A stretch of DNA of 12,279 bases from Nitrospirales bacterium (GTDB taxonomy: Bacteria; Nitrospirota; Thermodesulfovibrionia; Thermodesulfovibrionales; Dissulfurispiraceae): NCBI GenBank assembly GCA_020846375.1, contig JADLDZ010000342.1, forward strand, positions 1 to 12,279, written 5' to 3'. The notes beneath the pieces are model-generated. The model worked only from the letters and a program-made list of their open reading frames with translations, made no database searches and was not told the DNA's origin. This document shows, piece after piece, positions 1 through 7,338 of the stretch; the first letter of the stretch is position 1; every line of letters starts with the position of its first letter. A program made the translations under genes and the position numbers.

Positions 1-12
1 CGATGATCGTCC

Positions 13-85
13 TCCCGCAGCAAGCCGGACGCCTGCAGGGAGCTTTGTGTGGCCCTGCGCTCCTCTGCGGGATGCTTTCTTTAAC
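13..85. other. Possible nested hairpin at left edge
   Basis: Two nested perfect stems can be drawn: TCCCGCAG (13-20) with CTGCGGGA (65-72), and inside it GCAGGG (35-40) with CCCTGC (53-58). A T-rich stretch follows (about 76-87). This could be the 3' end of an upstream transcript, a loose terminator or part of a structured RNA. I recognise no known RNA family. The upstream gene lies outside the window, so direction is uncertain. Confidence 0.25.
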
Positions 86-124
86 TTTACCTGAAAGGGC
101 GGGGAATTCTCAAAAATAAGGGAG

Positions 125-148
125 CGGAAGGGTGTTTGGAACCTTCCG
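125..148 (+). other. Hairpin in the leader before the phosphatase gene
   Basis: CGGAAGG (125-131) and CCTTCCG (142-148) form a perfect 7-bp stem with a 10-base loop, about 75 bases before the phosphatase start. There is no T tract after it, so it is not a normal terminator. I compared it by eye with cobalamin, TPP, c-di-GMP and ZTP riboswitch cores and saw no match. It may have no function. Confidence 0.2.
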
Positions 149-225
149 GTGACGCCTTCGGAAAGAGCAGGGAAAAGCCTGTGCGAACCCATTGAGTTTT
201 TCTGCGAATTCTATTATCCTATTAG

Positions 226-879
226 ATGTCTCTCAGGCTGATCATCTTCGACCTGGACGGAACACTCATCGATTCGAGCCCGGATATAGCCGATGCAATC
301 AACTATGCCATCGATCCGTACGGGCTTCCCCCCGTCTCTGTGGAGGAAACGATCGGACTGGTGGGCGAGGGCATTTCCCGACTCATGGAGAAGTTGATCG
401 AAAAGGAGTGCCTCCCTGCCGACAGGGAACTCCTGATCGGCAGATTCCTTGAGTACTATGCGGCACACCTGGTCGACAAGACGACGGTGTATCCCGGCGT
501 GCGGGAAACTCTGGAGAAGCTGGCCGCTTACAAGAAAGCGGTCATTTCGAACAAGCGGGAGAGTCTATCCGGGACGATCCTGCAGAAGCTGGGGCTTGCT
601 CCGTACCTGGATATCGTGGTGGGGAGCGATACCACGCAGGAGCGCAAACCCTCTCCTGTTCCGGTCCGCTATGTGCTCTCGCGCCTCGGGGTCCATCCCG
701 AAGAGGCGGTGATGGTGGGAGACAGCGACTACGATATTGATGCAGGCAGGGCTGCGGGTCTCAGGACGGTCGCCGTTACCTACGGATACCGGTCGGTGGA
801 TTTTCTGAAGGACGCCGACTTCATGATAGATTCCCTCTCCGCATTGCCGGATATCGCAGGGAAGTTGTCTGCAGCCTGA
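226..879 (+). CDS. HAD-superfamily phosphatase, phosphoglycolate-phosphatase-like
   Basis: A 217-residue protein with all four HAD motifs. Motif I is DLDGT with nucleophile D9 and acid D11, motif II is S108-N109, motif III is K141, and motif IV is GDSDYD with D166 and D170. The helical stretch between motifs I and II (about residues 16-90) is the C1 cap typical of the Gph/PGP group. Such enzymes dephosphorylate small cytosolic phosphoesters, for example 2-phosphoglycolate; the true substrate cannot be read from sequence. The start has no good Shine-Dalgarno sequence. A TATTAT at 212-217 lies 8 bases before the ATG, so a leaderless or near-leaderless transcript is possible. The gene ends 122 bases before cooC. 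Nothing ties it to the Wood-Ljungdahl pathway, so it is probably a neighbour rather than a partner. Confidence 0.85.
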   Translation: MSLRLIIFDLDGTLIDSSPDIADAINYAIDPYGLPPVSVEETIGLVGEGISRLMEKLIEKECLPADRELLIGRFLEYYAAHLVDKTTVYPGVRETLEKLAAYKKAVISNKRESLSGTILQKLGLAPYLDIVVGSDTTQERKPSPVPVRYVLSRLGVHPEEAVMVGDSDYDIDAGRAAGLRTVAVTYGYRSVDFLKDADFMIDSLSALPDIAGKLSAA

Positions 880-898
880 GTGCGGGTGCTTTTTCCGT

Positions 899-934
899 GC
901 GGCAAGGGGATTCCGGTCCTTTTTGCCGTTTGTT
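899..934 (+). terminator. Weak terminator-like hairpin after the phosphatase gene
   Basis: CGGCAA (900-905) pairs with TTGCCG (923-928), optionally extended by GG/CC across a small bulge, and TTTGTT follows. The stem is short and the T run is broken, so it would be at best a weak intrinsic terminator between the phosphatase gene and cooC. Confidence 0.25.
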
Positions 935-960
935 ATGCGCGGCGCCCCGCCCGGCTGATT

Positions 961-982
961 CAGGGTGTACAGACACACCCTG
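961..982. promoter_or_regulatory. Inverted repeat just before cooC
   Basis: CAGGGTGT (961-968) and ACACCCTG (975-982) form a perfect 8-bp inverted repeat with a 6-base spacer. It ends 8 bases before the GGAGG (991-995) that serves cooC. In DNA it could be an operator; in RNA it would be a hairpin next to the ribosome binding site. No regulator can be named. Confidence 0.3.
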
Positions 983-1001
983 GTACGAATGGAGGATGTA
1001 C

Positions 1002-1769
1002 ATGGCGTTTACCATCGCTTTTGCGGGGAAAGGCGGCACGGGCAAGACGAGCCTTGCGGGCCTGACCATAAAATACCTGATCGGCAGGGGAAGGGGGCCT
1101 GTCCTCGCGGTCGACGCGGACAGTAATTCATGCCTCAACGAGGCACTCGGCCTCGAAATACATGCGACCATCGGAAAGCTCAGAGAGGAGTCTCTCCAAG
1201 CGGTACGGAGCGGCGGCGAGAGGCCCGGAGGAATGTCCATGGAGCAGCTGTTCGACTACCAGGTACAGCAGTCCCTCATCGAATCCGGGGGATTCGATCT
1301 GATGGTAATGGGGAGGCCCGAGGGCCCCGGCTGCTACTGTGCGGCAAACAATATCATCAGGAAATATACGGACCTGTTGTCCGATAAATACCCCTATGTC
1401 GTGATCGATAATGAAGCCGGTATGGAGCACCTGAGCAGGAGGACCACCCATCAGGTCGACCTGCTGATCATTGTAAGCGACCCGACAGTGAAGGGGGTGC
1501 TTACCGCAAAGAGGATCAACGAGTTGGTGGACGAACTGCAGCTTGCGGTGGAGAGGCGCGTTCTCGTTATCAACAGAGTGACCGGTGCCGGGGGCGAAGA
1601 GCTCAGGAAGAGGGCGGAGCAGTCGAATATCAGCATTGCGGGGATCGTGCCGCAGGACGAGATGATATCCGGATTCGACCTGGAAGGGAAGCCTGTTTTT
1701 GATCTTCCGGAGGATGCGCGATCCGTTCAGGCGTTCTTTGGCATCCTCGATGCGCTGCGGATACCCTGA
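1002..1769 (+). CDS. cooC: CODH nickel-insertion accessory ATPase CooC
   Basis: A 255-residue MinD/ParA-type ATPase that, by family knowledge, supplies nickel to the C-cluster of carbon monoxide dehydrogenase using ATP-driven dimerisation in the cytoplasm. The deviant Walker A loop GKGGTGKT lies at residues 9-16, with the signature lysine K10. DAD follows at 38-40, and the CooC-specific CXC motif (C111, C113), which binds metal at the dimer interface, is intact. The start at 1002 is chosen over an in-frame ATG at 897 because GGAGG lies 6 bases before it, homology begins there, and 255 residues is the usual length; the earlier start would add 35 unrelated residues. It lies 203 bases before acsE and the CODH gene cooS is further down the same cluster, so CooS is its likely client. 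Confidence 0.93.
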   Translation: MAFTIAFAGKGGTGKTSLAGLTIKYLIGRGRGPVLAVDADSNSCLNEALGLEIHATIGKLREESLQAVRSGGERPGGMSMEQLFDYQVQQSLIESGGFDLMVMGRPEGPGCYCAANNIIRKYTDLLSDKYPYVVIDNEAGMEHLSRRTTHQVDLLIIVSDPTVKGVLTAKRINELVDELQLAVERRVLVINRVTGAGGEELRKRAEQSNISIAGIVPQDEMISGFDLEGKPVFDLPEDARSVQAFFGILDALRIP

Positions 1770-1972
1770 GCAACGGGGCGCATCAATGCCGGAAGCAGCC
1801 GTCCGGCGGGAACTGACGGCGCAGGGCGTATGCTGTCAGGCAAGAAGCCGCAGTGTCGGAGAGAACGGATACCCCTATGAAACTCGTTGTTTTTTCTTTA
1901 TTTGACTTGGAAAGTTATGTTACTATCGGTAACATGGAATTTTTGATAGCCACTTTTTGAAAGGAGACGGGT
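1770..1972 (+). promoter_or_regulatory. Non-coding leader/promoter region before the acs operon
   Basis: No gene is visible here. The first half has a 6-bp hairpin, GCCGGA (1788-1793) with TCCGGC (1802-1807), without a T tract. The second half turns A/T-rich from about 1880, unlike the surrounding sequence, as promoters often do. A TTGACT (1902-1907) resembles a -35 box, but no good -10 box sits 16-18 bases downstream. The inverted repeat at 1917-1935 follows. AAGGAG (1961-1966) is the acsE ribosome binding site, 6 bases before its ATG. Confidence 0.45.
1917..1935. promoter_or_regulatory. Perfect inverted repeat (candidate operator) before acsE
   Basis: ATGTTAC (1917-1923) and GTAACAT (1929-1935) are a perfect 7-bp inverted repeat around a 5-base spacer. 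It ends 37 bases before the acsE start and lies just downstream of a possible -35 box, where a repressor would block transcription. The TGTTA/TAACA half sites recall Rex (redox, NADH/NAD+) operators, but the spacing is one base longer than the usual Rex site. The regulator is therefore unknown. Confidence 0.45.
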
Positions 1973-2755
1973 ATGCTGATTATCGGTGAGAAGTTGAGCA
2001 TTATTGCCAAGAGGGTGCGGGAAGCGATGCTGAACAAGGACAAGGGCCCCATCCAGGAGATCGCGACCAACCAGTGGAAGCAGGGGGCGGGCATGATCGA
2101 TGCCAATATCGGTCCCGCGGAGGACGGCGGAGAGGAATTGATGCAATGGATGGTGACCACCATCCAGGAAGTGGTGCCCCTTCCGATCTGTCTCGATACC
2201 ACGAATTTCAAGGCGGTGGAGGCGGGGCTGCAGGTGCACAACAATGAGTGGGGAAGGCCCCTCATCAATTCCACCTCCAACGATCCCGAGCGCTTCCCGA
2301 TGATGGAGATCGCGGCGAAGTACAATGCGCAGCTCATCGGCCTCACCGTGGGGAAGGGAGGGCTGCCCGCCGACGCCGAGGAACGCGCCGCCATCGCGGC
2401 CGAGATCATGGCGAGGGCGATGGAATACGGCATCCCCCTCGAGGATCTCTTTCTCGATCCCCTCGTCCTGCAGATCGCCACTTCGCAGGACCATGCGCTC
2501 CACGTGATAAAGGCGGTGAAGATGTTCCAGGAGCTGAACGACCCCGCAATGAAGACAGTTGTGGGCCTGAGCAATATCTCCAACGGCTGCCCAAGGGCAC
2601 TGAGGCCCATTCTCAACAAATACTACCTCACTCTCCTGACCTATGAGGGGCTCACCGCAGCCATCGCAGACCCCCACGAAGTGGCGGAAACGGTAAAAAC
2701 GACCGATGTGATAATGGGCAAGACCCTTTACGCACATTCGTATCTTGAAATGTAG
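1973..2755 (+). CDS. acsE: Methyltetrahydrofolate:corrinoid/iron-sulfur protein methyltransferase (MeTr)
   Basis: A 260-residue pterin-binding TIM-barrel enzyme, close to the roughly 262 residues usual for AcsE. It moves the methyl group of 5-methyl-tetrahydrofolate to the Co(I) centre of the corrinoid iron-sulfur protein AcsCD, joining the methyl branch to acetyl-CoA synthesis. Family landmarks are visible: the N-terminal MLIIGE strand, D75 in CLDTTN, N99 in LINSTSND, D162 in FLDPLVLQ and N201 in VGLSNISNG. These match the folate-binding and proton-relay positions of the Moorella enzyme within a residue or two. AAGGAG lies 6 bases before the start. It is the first gene of the tightly packed acs block; acsD starts 12 bases after its stop, and the AGGAGG for acsD overlaps that stop. 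Confidence 0.95.
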   Translation: MLIIGEKLSIIAKRVREAMLNKDKGPIQEIATNQWKQGAGMIDANIGPAEDGGEELMQWMVTTIQEVVPLPICLDTTNFKAVEAGLQVHNNEWGRPLINSTSNDPERFPMMEIAAKYNAQLIGLTVGKGGLPADAEERAAIAAEIMARAMEYGIPLEDLFLDPLVLQIATSQDHALHVIKAVKMFQELNDPAMKTVVGLSNISNGCPRALRPILNKYYLTLLTYEGLTAAIADPHEVAETVKTTDVIMGKTLYAHSYLEM

Positions 2756-2767
2756 GAGGAGGATACC

Positions 2768-3706
2768 ATGGCTTTTGTTGCTCCAAAAGAGACGTATGCG
2801 GGTAAAGTTTTCGAAGTCGCCATAGGGACGGACAAACCGGTTGTCTTCGGGGGAGAGAATGTCCTCCCGTTCCATTCTTTCGAGGGGAATGTGCCTTCCA
2901 GGCCTGTTATCGCTTTCGAGATCCAGGACACTGCTCCCGATGACTGGCCGGAAACGGTGAAGAAAGCGCATGCAGGGGTGTCGGGCGACCCGGTTACCTG
3001 GGCGAAGCACTGCCAGGATGCCCTCGGAGCAAAGGCGATTGCGCTCCGGCTTGTCGGCACCCACCCCGACCGGGAGAACCGCTCGCCGGAAGAGGCGGCG
3101 AAAACCGTGCGGGACGTCCTCGCCGCCGTCACCGTTCCCCTGATCATCCTGGGGAGCAACAATGTGGAAAAGGACTCGGCGGTGCTGGTCGCCGTCGCTG
3201 AAGCGGCCAAGGACAGGAACTGCATCATCGGAAAGGCCCAGGAGGCGAACTATAAGACCATTGCCGCCGCCGCCATGGCGAACAGCCACAAGCTGATCGC
3301 CATGTCCGAGCTGGATATCAACCTCTCGAAGCAGCTCAATATCCTCATCACCCAGATGGGGTTCGATAAAGAGAAGCTGATCACCGATCCCATGTGCTCT
3401 GCACTGGGCTACGGCCTCGAGTACACTTACTCGGTCATGGAGAGGATACGCCTTGCCGCGCTGACACAGAACGATGCCACCATGCAGCAGCCCATGCTCG
3501 GCGATGTGGGCATGTATGTATGGAAAGTGAAGGAAACCCAGGCCCCCGAAGCGGACCTCCCGCAGTGGGGCTCTCTCGCGGAGAGGGGCATCGCGTGGGA
3601 AACGGCCACCGCGGGCAGTCTGATACTCGCGGGTGCGGAGCTCCTCATCATGAGGCATCCGGAAGCAGTCAAGGCAGTCGAAAAATTCATTGACGAGTTA
3701 CTATAA
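2768..3706 (+). CDS. acsD: Corrinoid/iron-sulfur protein, small subunit
   Basis: A 312-residue protein, the usual length for the CFeSP small subunit. It is a TIM-barrel protein that pairs with AcsC and helps hold the cobamide that carries the methyl group from AcsE to AcsB. Recognition rests on the overall family pattern: an N-terminal segment with VVFGGENVLPFHSFEG, the LRLVGTHPD and PLIILGSNN strands, NYKTIAAAAMANSH, and the DPMCSALGYGLEYTYSVMER stretch near the C-terminus. No iron-sulfur ligands are expected here; the cluster is in AcsC. Strong AGGAGG sequences lie 6-9 bases before the ATG. The gene sits between acsE and acsC, with 13 bases to acsC, so all three should be made together. Confidence 0.95.
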   Translation: MAFVAPKETYAGKVFEVAIGTDKPVVFGGENVLPFHSFEGNVPSRPVIAFEIQDTAPDDWPETVKKAHAGVSGDPVTWAKHCQDALGAKAIALRLVGTHPDRENRSPEEAAKTVRDVLAAVTVPLIILGSNNVEKDSAVLVAVAEAAKDRNCIIGKAQEANYKTIAAAAMANSHKLIAMSELDINLSKQLNILITQMGFDKEKLITDPMCSALGYGLEYTYSVMERIRLAALTQNDATMQQPMLGDVGMYVWKVKETQAPEADLPQWGSLAERGIAWETATAGSLILAGAELLIMRHPEAVKAVEKFIDELL

Positions 3707-3719
3707 GGGAGGAACAGCT

Positions 3720-5057
3720 ATGGCTCTGACAGGCGTTGAAATATTCAAATTACTTCCGAAGACGAATTGCAAGAAGTGCGGGCATCCCACCTGCCTCGCC
3801 TTCGCGATGAAGCTTGCCCAGAGGCAGGCGTCCCTCGATTCGTGCCCCGACGTATCCGAGGAGGCGAAAAGGGTTCTGGGCGAGGCATCGGCGCCCCCCG
3901 TACGGCCCATCACACTGGGCGCCGGCGACAAGGCGGTGAAGATGGGTGAGGAAACCGTCCTCTTCCGGCACGAGAAGAAGTTCGTGAATCCCTGCGTTCT
4001 TGCGGTGGAGGTAAAAGATACCCTCTCCGACGACGAGATCGGCAGGATTGTGGAAGGGGTGCTCTCCTCGGAGATCGATAGGGTCGGCCAGAAGCTGAGG
4101 GTCGACGCCCTCTTCCTCAGCAACGCATCCGGAGACGCGGGGAAGTTCGAAAGCGCGGTGAAGGCCGTTGCGGCAAAGGCGCCCGCCGTTCCCCTGATCC
4201 TCTCCACCTCCAATGCAGCGGCAGCGGAAGCGGCCCTGAAGGCCGTCGCTGACAGGAAACCCCTTCTCTATGGAGCGGATGAATCCAATGCGGACGCAAT
4301 GGCGGCGCTTGCAAAGAACTACAAGGTATCCCTCGGCGTTGTCGGGAAGGGGCTCGATGCGTTGTCTTCCCTTACCGAAAAGATAAAGGGGCTCGGCGTG
4401 GAGGACATGGTGATCGATTCCGGCGCCAGGACCGCAAAGGAGATCATCGAAAACAACACTTTCATCAGACGGGCTGCGATCAAGAAGAATTTCAAGGCCC
4501 TGGGATACCCGGTGATCACCCTTGCCCAGAGGGACGATGCGATGCTCGAAATGCTCGTCGCCTCCCTGGGAGTCGCCAAGTACTCCTCCCTCATCGTCAT
4601 GAGCAGTGTCGAGAAGTGGAAGGACCTCGCCCTCTTCACCCTGAGGCAGAACATCTACACCGATCCTCAGGTGCCGATGCAGGTGGAGCAGAAGATCTAC
4701 ACCATCGGGGAGACCAGCGCCGAATCCCCCCTGATGATCACCTCGAATTTTTCCCTTACCTATTTCATCCTTTCGGGCGAAGTGGAAAACAGCAAGGTGC
4801 CGACGCGTCTCGCTGTCCTTGACTGCGAAGGCCTGTCGGTATTGACGGCATGGGCGGCAGGCAAGTTCACCGCCTCCAAGATAGCCGCCTTTATCCAGGA
4901 GAGCGGCATCGGGGATGAGCTCAAGAACAAGGAGCTGATCATCCCCGGCTATGTCGCCATCCTCAGCGGTTCCATCGAGGAGAAGCTCCCCGGCTGGAAG
5001 ATCACCGTCGGACCCAGGGAAGCAAACGGCGTGCCCGCTTTCCTGAAATCGCGGTAG
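3720..5057 (+). CDS. acsC: Corrinoid/iron-sulfur protein, large subunit
   Basis: A 445-residue protein. The N-terminal domain carries a [4Fe-4S] cluster bound by C17, C20, C25 and C42 (C-x2-C-x4-C-x16-C), which reductively reactivates oxidised cobalamin. A TIM-barrel middle follows. The C-terminal domain, with VLDCEGLSVLTAWAAGKF and GWKITVGPREANGVPAF, is the cobalamin-binding part. Together with AcsD it shuttles the methyl group from AcsE to the A-cluster of AcsB. The start at 3720 is preferred because GGGAGG (3707-3712) lies 7 bases ahead and the family begins there. An in-frame start at 3690 would overlap the end of acsD and add unrelated residues. The 73 bases to acsB form the widest gap inside the acs block. 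Confidence 0.95.
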   Translation: MALTGVEIFKLLPKTNCKKCGHPTCLAFAMKLAQRQASLDSCPDVSEEAKRVLGEASAPPVRPITLGAGDKAVKMGEETVLFRHEKKFVNPCVLAVEVKDTLSDDEIGRIVEGVLSSEIDRVGQKLRVDALFLSNASGDAGKFESAVKAVAAKAPAVPLILSTSNAAAAEAALKAVADRKPLLYGADESNADAMAALAKNYKVSLGVVGKGLDALSSLTEKIKGLGVEDMVIDSGARTAKEIIENNTFIRRAAIKKNFKALGYPVITLAQRDDAMLEMLVASLGVAKYSSLIVMSSVEKWKDLALFTLRQNIYTDPQVPMQVEQKIYTIGETSAESPLMITSNFSLTYFILSGEVENSKVPTRLAVLDCEGLSVLTAWAAGKFTASKIAAFIQESGIGDELKNKELIIPGYVAILSGSIEEKLPGWKITVGPREANGVPAFLKSR

Positions 5058-5130
5058 CGGCGCTTGCACGCACGAGAGGAAATCAGGAATAATGATAGTG
5101 AGCCGATAATGTGGCACAGGAGGTCAGTTC

Positions 5131-7329
5131 ATGTCTAAGTTGATAGCCACTGCAGCTATAAGGGGTGCGAACAAACTTGTAGCGCAGGCCGAAGAGATGC
5201 TGGAAAAGGCGATAGCCGAAAAGGGGAAGGACTTCGCCTTCGAGTTTCCGGATACTGCATTCAACCTTCCCATGATCTATGCAATGACCGGTTTTGCGGT
5301 GAAGACCCTCGGCGATATGAAGGTCGCCCTCGGTTTCGCCAGGGAGCTTCAGCATCCCGAGCCGGATGAGATATTGTGGAAGCCCTATCTCGGCGAGGCC
5401 CTCGATTCGGGGATGGCGACGCTCTTTGCCGAGGAGATACTTCTCGCCGTCAGGTATATCAACGGCCTCGAGCCCTGTAAAGACCCTGAGACAGGATATG
5501 TATACAACGGGTTCATCACCGACACCATCCAGAGGAACCTCGGCATCCAGCTCGTGGACGGCACCATGCCCGGCTTTGCGGCCATTATCGGCGCGGCGCC
5601 CACCGACGAGATCGCGGTGAACATCGTCAGGGAGCTCCAGGAGAAGAACATCCTCACCTTCCTCTCCGGCCAGAGCAACGGTGACAGCGTCACCAAGCAG
5701 CTCTTGAGGAAGGGGATCGAGCTGGGGTGGGATTCCCGCATTGTCCCCCTCGGGCCCGATACGGAACATACGCTCTACGCCCTGGACTGGGCCATCCGCG
5801 CCTCCCTCATCTTCGGCGCCAAGAAGCCGGGCGATTTCAGGGAGCACCTGAAATACCAGAAAGACAGGGTGTTCGCCTTCGCGATTGTTCTCGGCGAGCT
5901 GGACGACATAAAGTGGACCACCGGGGCGGGCGCTATCAACATGGGCTTCCCTGCCATCGCTGACACGAACATCCCCGTCATCCACCCCACCGGTGTATGC
6001 ACTTATGAGGAAGTAGACAGGGAGCTCGACCATTCCAGGATCGTCCAGAAGGCCATCGAGATGAGGGGCCTCAAGATCATCGTGGAGAAGCCGCCCATCC
6101 CCGTCGCCTACGGTCCCGCCTTCGAAGGCGAAAGGATCAGGAAGGAGGACACCTTTATCGAGTTCGGAGGCCAGAGGACTCCCTCTTTCGAGTGGGTCAG
6201 AATGGTGGAGCTCGACGAAATAGAGGACAACAAGGTCATCATCAAGGGGGACAACTGGCAGGAGCTGTACGAGAAAGGCGGCAAGCTGCCCCTCGGCATG
6301 GTGATCGAGGTGGCCGGCCGCAAGATGCAGAAGGACTTCGAGTCGGTCATCGAAAGGAAGATCCATCACAATATCAACGAGGCGCAGGGCGTCTGGCACA
6401 TGGGACAGCGCGATATCAACTGGATCAGGATCAGCGCCAATGCAAAGAGGGACGGGTTCACCCTCGATCATCTCGGTATTATCCAGGCGACCCTTACCCA
6501 CAGCCGCTTCCGGTCCATCGTCGACAAGGTGCAGGTGACCCTTTACATCGGTGAGGAGGAGGTCAAGAAGGTGCAGGAAGAGGCGCGGGCCGCCTACAAG
6601 GAGCGCGACCATCGGCTCGGGAGCCTCACGGACGAAGCGGTCGACACGTTCTACTCCTGCCTGCTCTGTCAGTCCTTTGCCCCCTCCCACGTCTGTGTCA
6701 TCACTCCCGAGAGACTCGGCCTCTGCGGCGCGTACAACTGGCTCGACGGCAAGGCCGCCTTCGAGATCGACCCCACCGGCGGCAACCAGCCCATTACCAA
6801 AGGGGAGCTCCTCGATGCCAAATACGGCAGGTACACCGGCGTGGACGAGTACCTCACGAAGGCCTCGGGCGGCGCGGTCGAGACATTGAACCTCTACACC
6901 ATAATGGAGAACCCCATGACCTCCTGCGGATGCTTCGAGTGTATCGTCGCCATCATCCCCGAGGCCAATGGGGTGATGCTCGTAAACAGGGGCGCCACCG
7001 GCATGACTCCCATCGGCATGAAGTTCTCCACCCTTGCCGGTACGGTGGGCGGCGGAGCGCAGACTCCCGGATTCATGGGCATCGGCGTGAACTTCATCTC
7101 CAGCAAGAAGTTCCTCTTCGGCGACGGGGGGATCAAAAGGATCGTATGGATGCCCAAGGGGCTGAAGGAGAGGATCAAGGACGACTTCAACAGGATGGCG
7201 GCAGCCGCGGGCGTTCCCGATCTTCTCGACAGGATTGCGGATGAAACCATTTGCGAGGATTCCGAGAAGCTGGTGGAGTATCTCACCCAGGTGGGCCACC
7301 CCGCCCTGGAAATGGAATCAATCATTTAG
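5131..7329 (+). CDS. acsB: Acetyl-CoA synthase (CODH/ACS alpha subunit)
   Basis: A 732-residue protein that makes acetyl-CoA from CO, CoA and the methyl group of AcsCD at its Ni-Ni-[4Fe-4S] A-cluster. The Moorella enzyme is about 729 residues, so this is the full-length bacterial form with the N-terminal CODH-docking domain, which the archaeal version lacks. A-cluster ligands are complete: C510, C513, C522 and C532 for the cubane, with C513 bridging to nickel, and the CGC motif C599-G600-C601 for the distal nickel. AGGAGG (5118-5123) is 7 bases before the ATG. The cooS start follows 9 bases after the stop, and the AGGAGG for cooS overlaps that stop. This supports joint production of the two subunits that form the CO channel between C- and A-clusters. 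Confidence 0.97.
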   Translation: MSKLIATAAIRGANKLVAQAEEMLEKAIAEKGKDFAFEFPDTAFNLPMIYAMTGFAVKTLGDMKVALGFARELQHPEPDEILWKPYLGEALDSGMATLFAEEILLAVRYINGLEPCKDPETGYVYNGFITDTIQRNLGIQLVDGTMPGFAAIIGAAPTDEIAVNIVRELQEKNILTFLSGQSNGDSVTKQLLRKGIELGWDSRIVPLGPDTEHTLYALDWAIRASLIFGAKKPGDFREHLKYQKDRVFAFAIVLGELDDIKWTTGAGAINMGFPAIADTNIPVIHPTGVCTYEEVDRELDHSRIVQKAIEMRGLKIIVEKPPIPVAYGPAFEGERIRKEDTFIEFGGQRTPSFEWVRMVELDEIEDNKVIIKGDNWQELYEKGGKLPLGMVIEVAGRKMQKDFESVIERKIHHNINEAQGVWHMGQRDINWIRISANAKRDGFTLDHLGIIQATLTHSRFRSIVDKVQVTLYIGEEEVKKVQEEARAAYKERDHRLGSLTDEAVDTFYSCLLCQSFAPSHVCVITPERLGLCGAYNWLDGKAAFEIDPTGGNQPITKGELLDAKYGRYTGVDEYLTKASGGAVETLNLYTIMENPMTSCGCFECIVAIIPEANGVMLVNRGATGMTPIGMKFSTLAGTVGGGAQTPGFMGIGVNFISSKKFLFGDGGIKRIVWMPKGLKERIKDDFNRMAAAAGVPDLLDRIADETICEDSEKLVEYLTQVGHPALEMESII

Positions 7330-7338
7330 GAGGCGAAC

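Noticed and set aside
125..225. Possible cobalamin riboswitch before the first gene, suggested by CCGGTGACG
   Set aside because: The B12 box and the rest of the conserved core are not present, and the downstream gene is a phosphatase with no cobalamin link.
897..1001. In-frame N-terminal extension of CooC from an ATG at 897
   Set aside because: It lacks a ribosome binding site, is unlike the family, and spans the hairpin and inverted repeat. The ATG at 1002 has GGAGG at good spacing.
1898..3658. Long open frame of 586 codons on the minus strand opposite acsE and acsD
   Set aside because: It mirrors the codon structure of two clearly recognised + strand genes, has no family features and is rich in His/Arg/Gly as G+C-rich shadow frames are.
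1943..5151. The 12-mer TTGATAGCCACT occurs at 1943-1954 and again at 5140-5151 near the acsB start
   Set aside because: A few 12-base repeats are expected by chance in 12 kb. One copy is in a leader and the other is coding, so no shared function is implied.
5083..7299. Minus-strand open frame of 738 codons opposite acsB
   Set aside because: acsB carries all A-cluster ligands and is full length. The antisense frame is a by-product of its third-position C/G bias.
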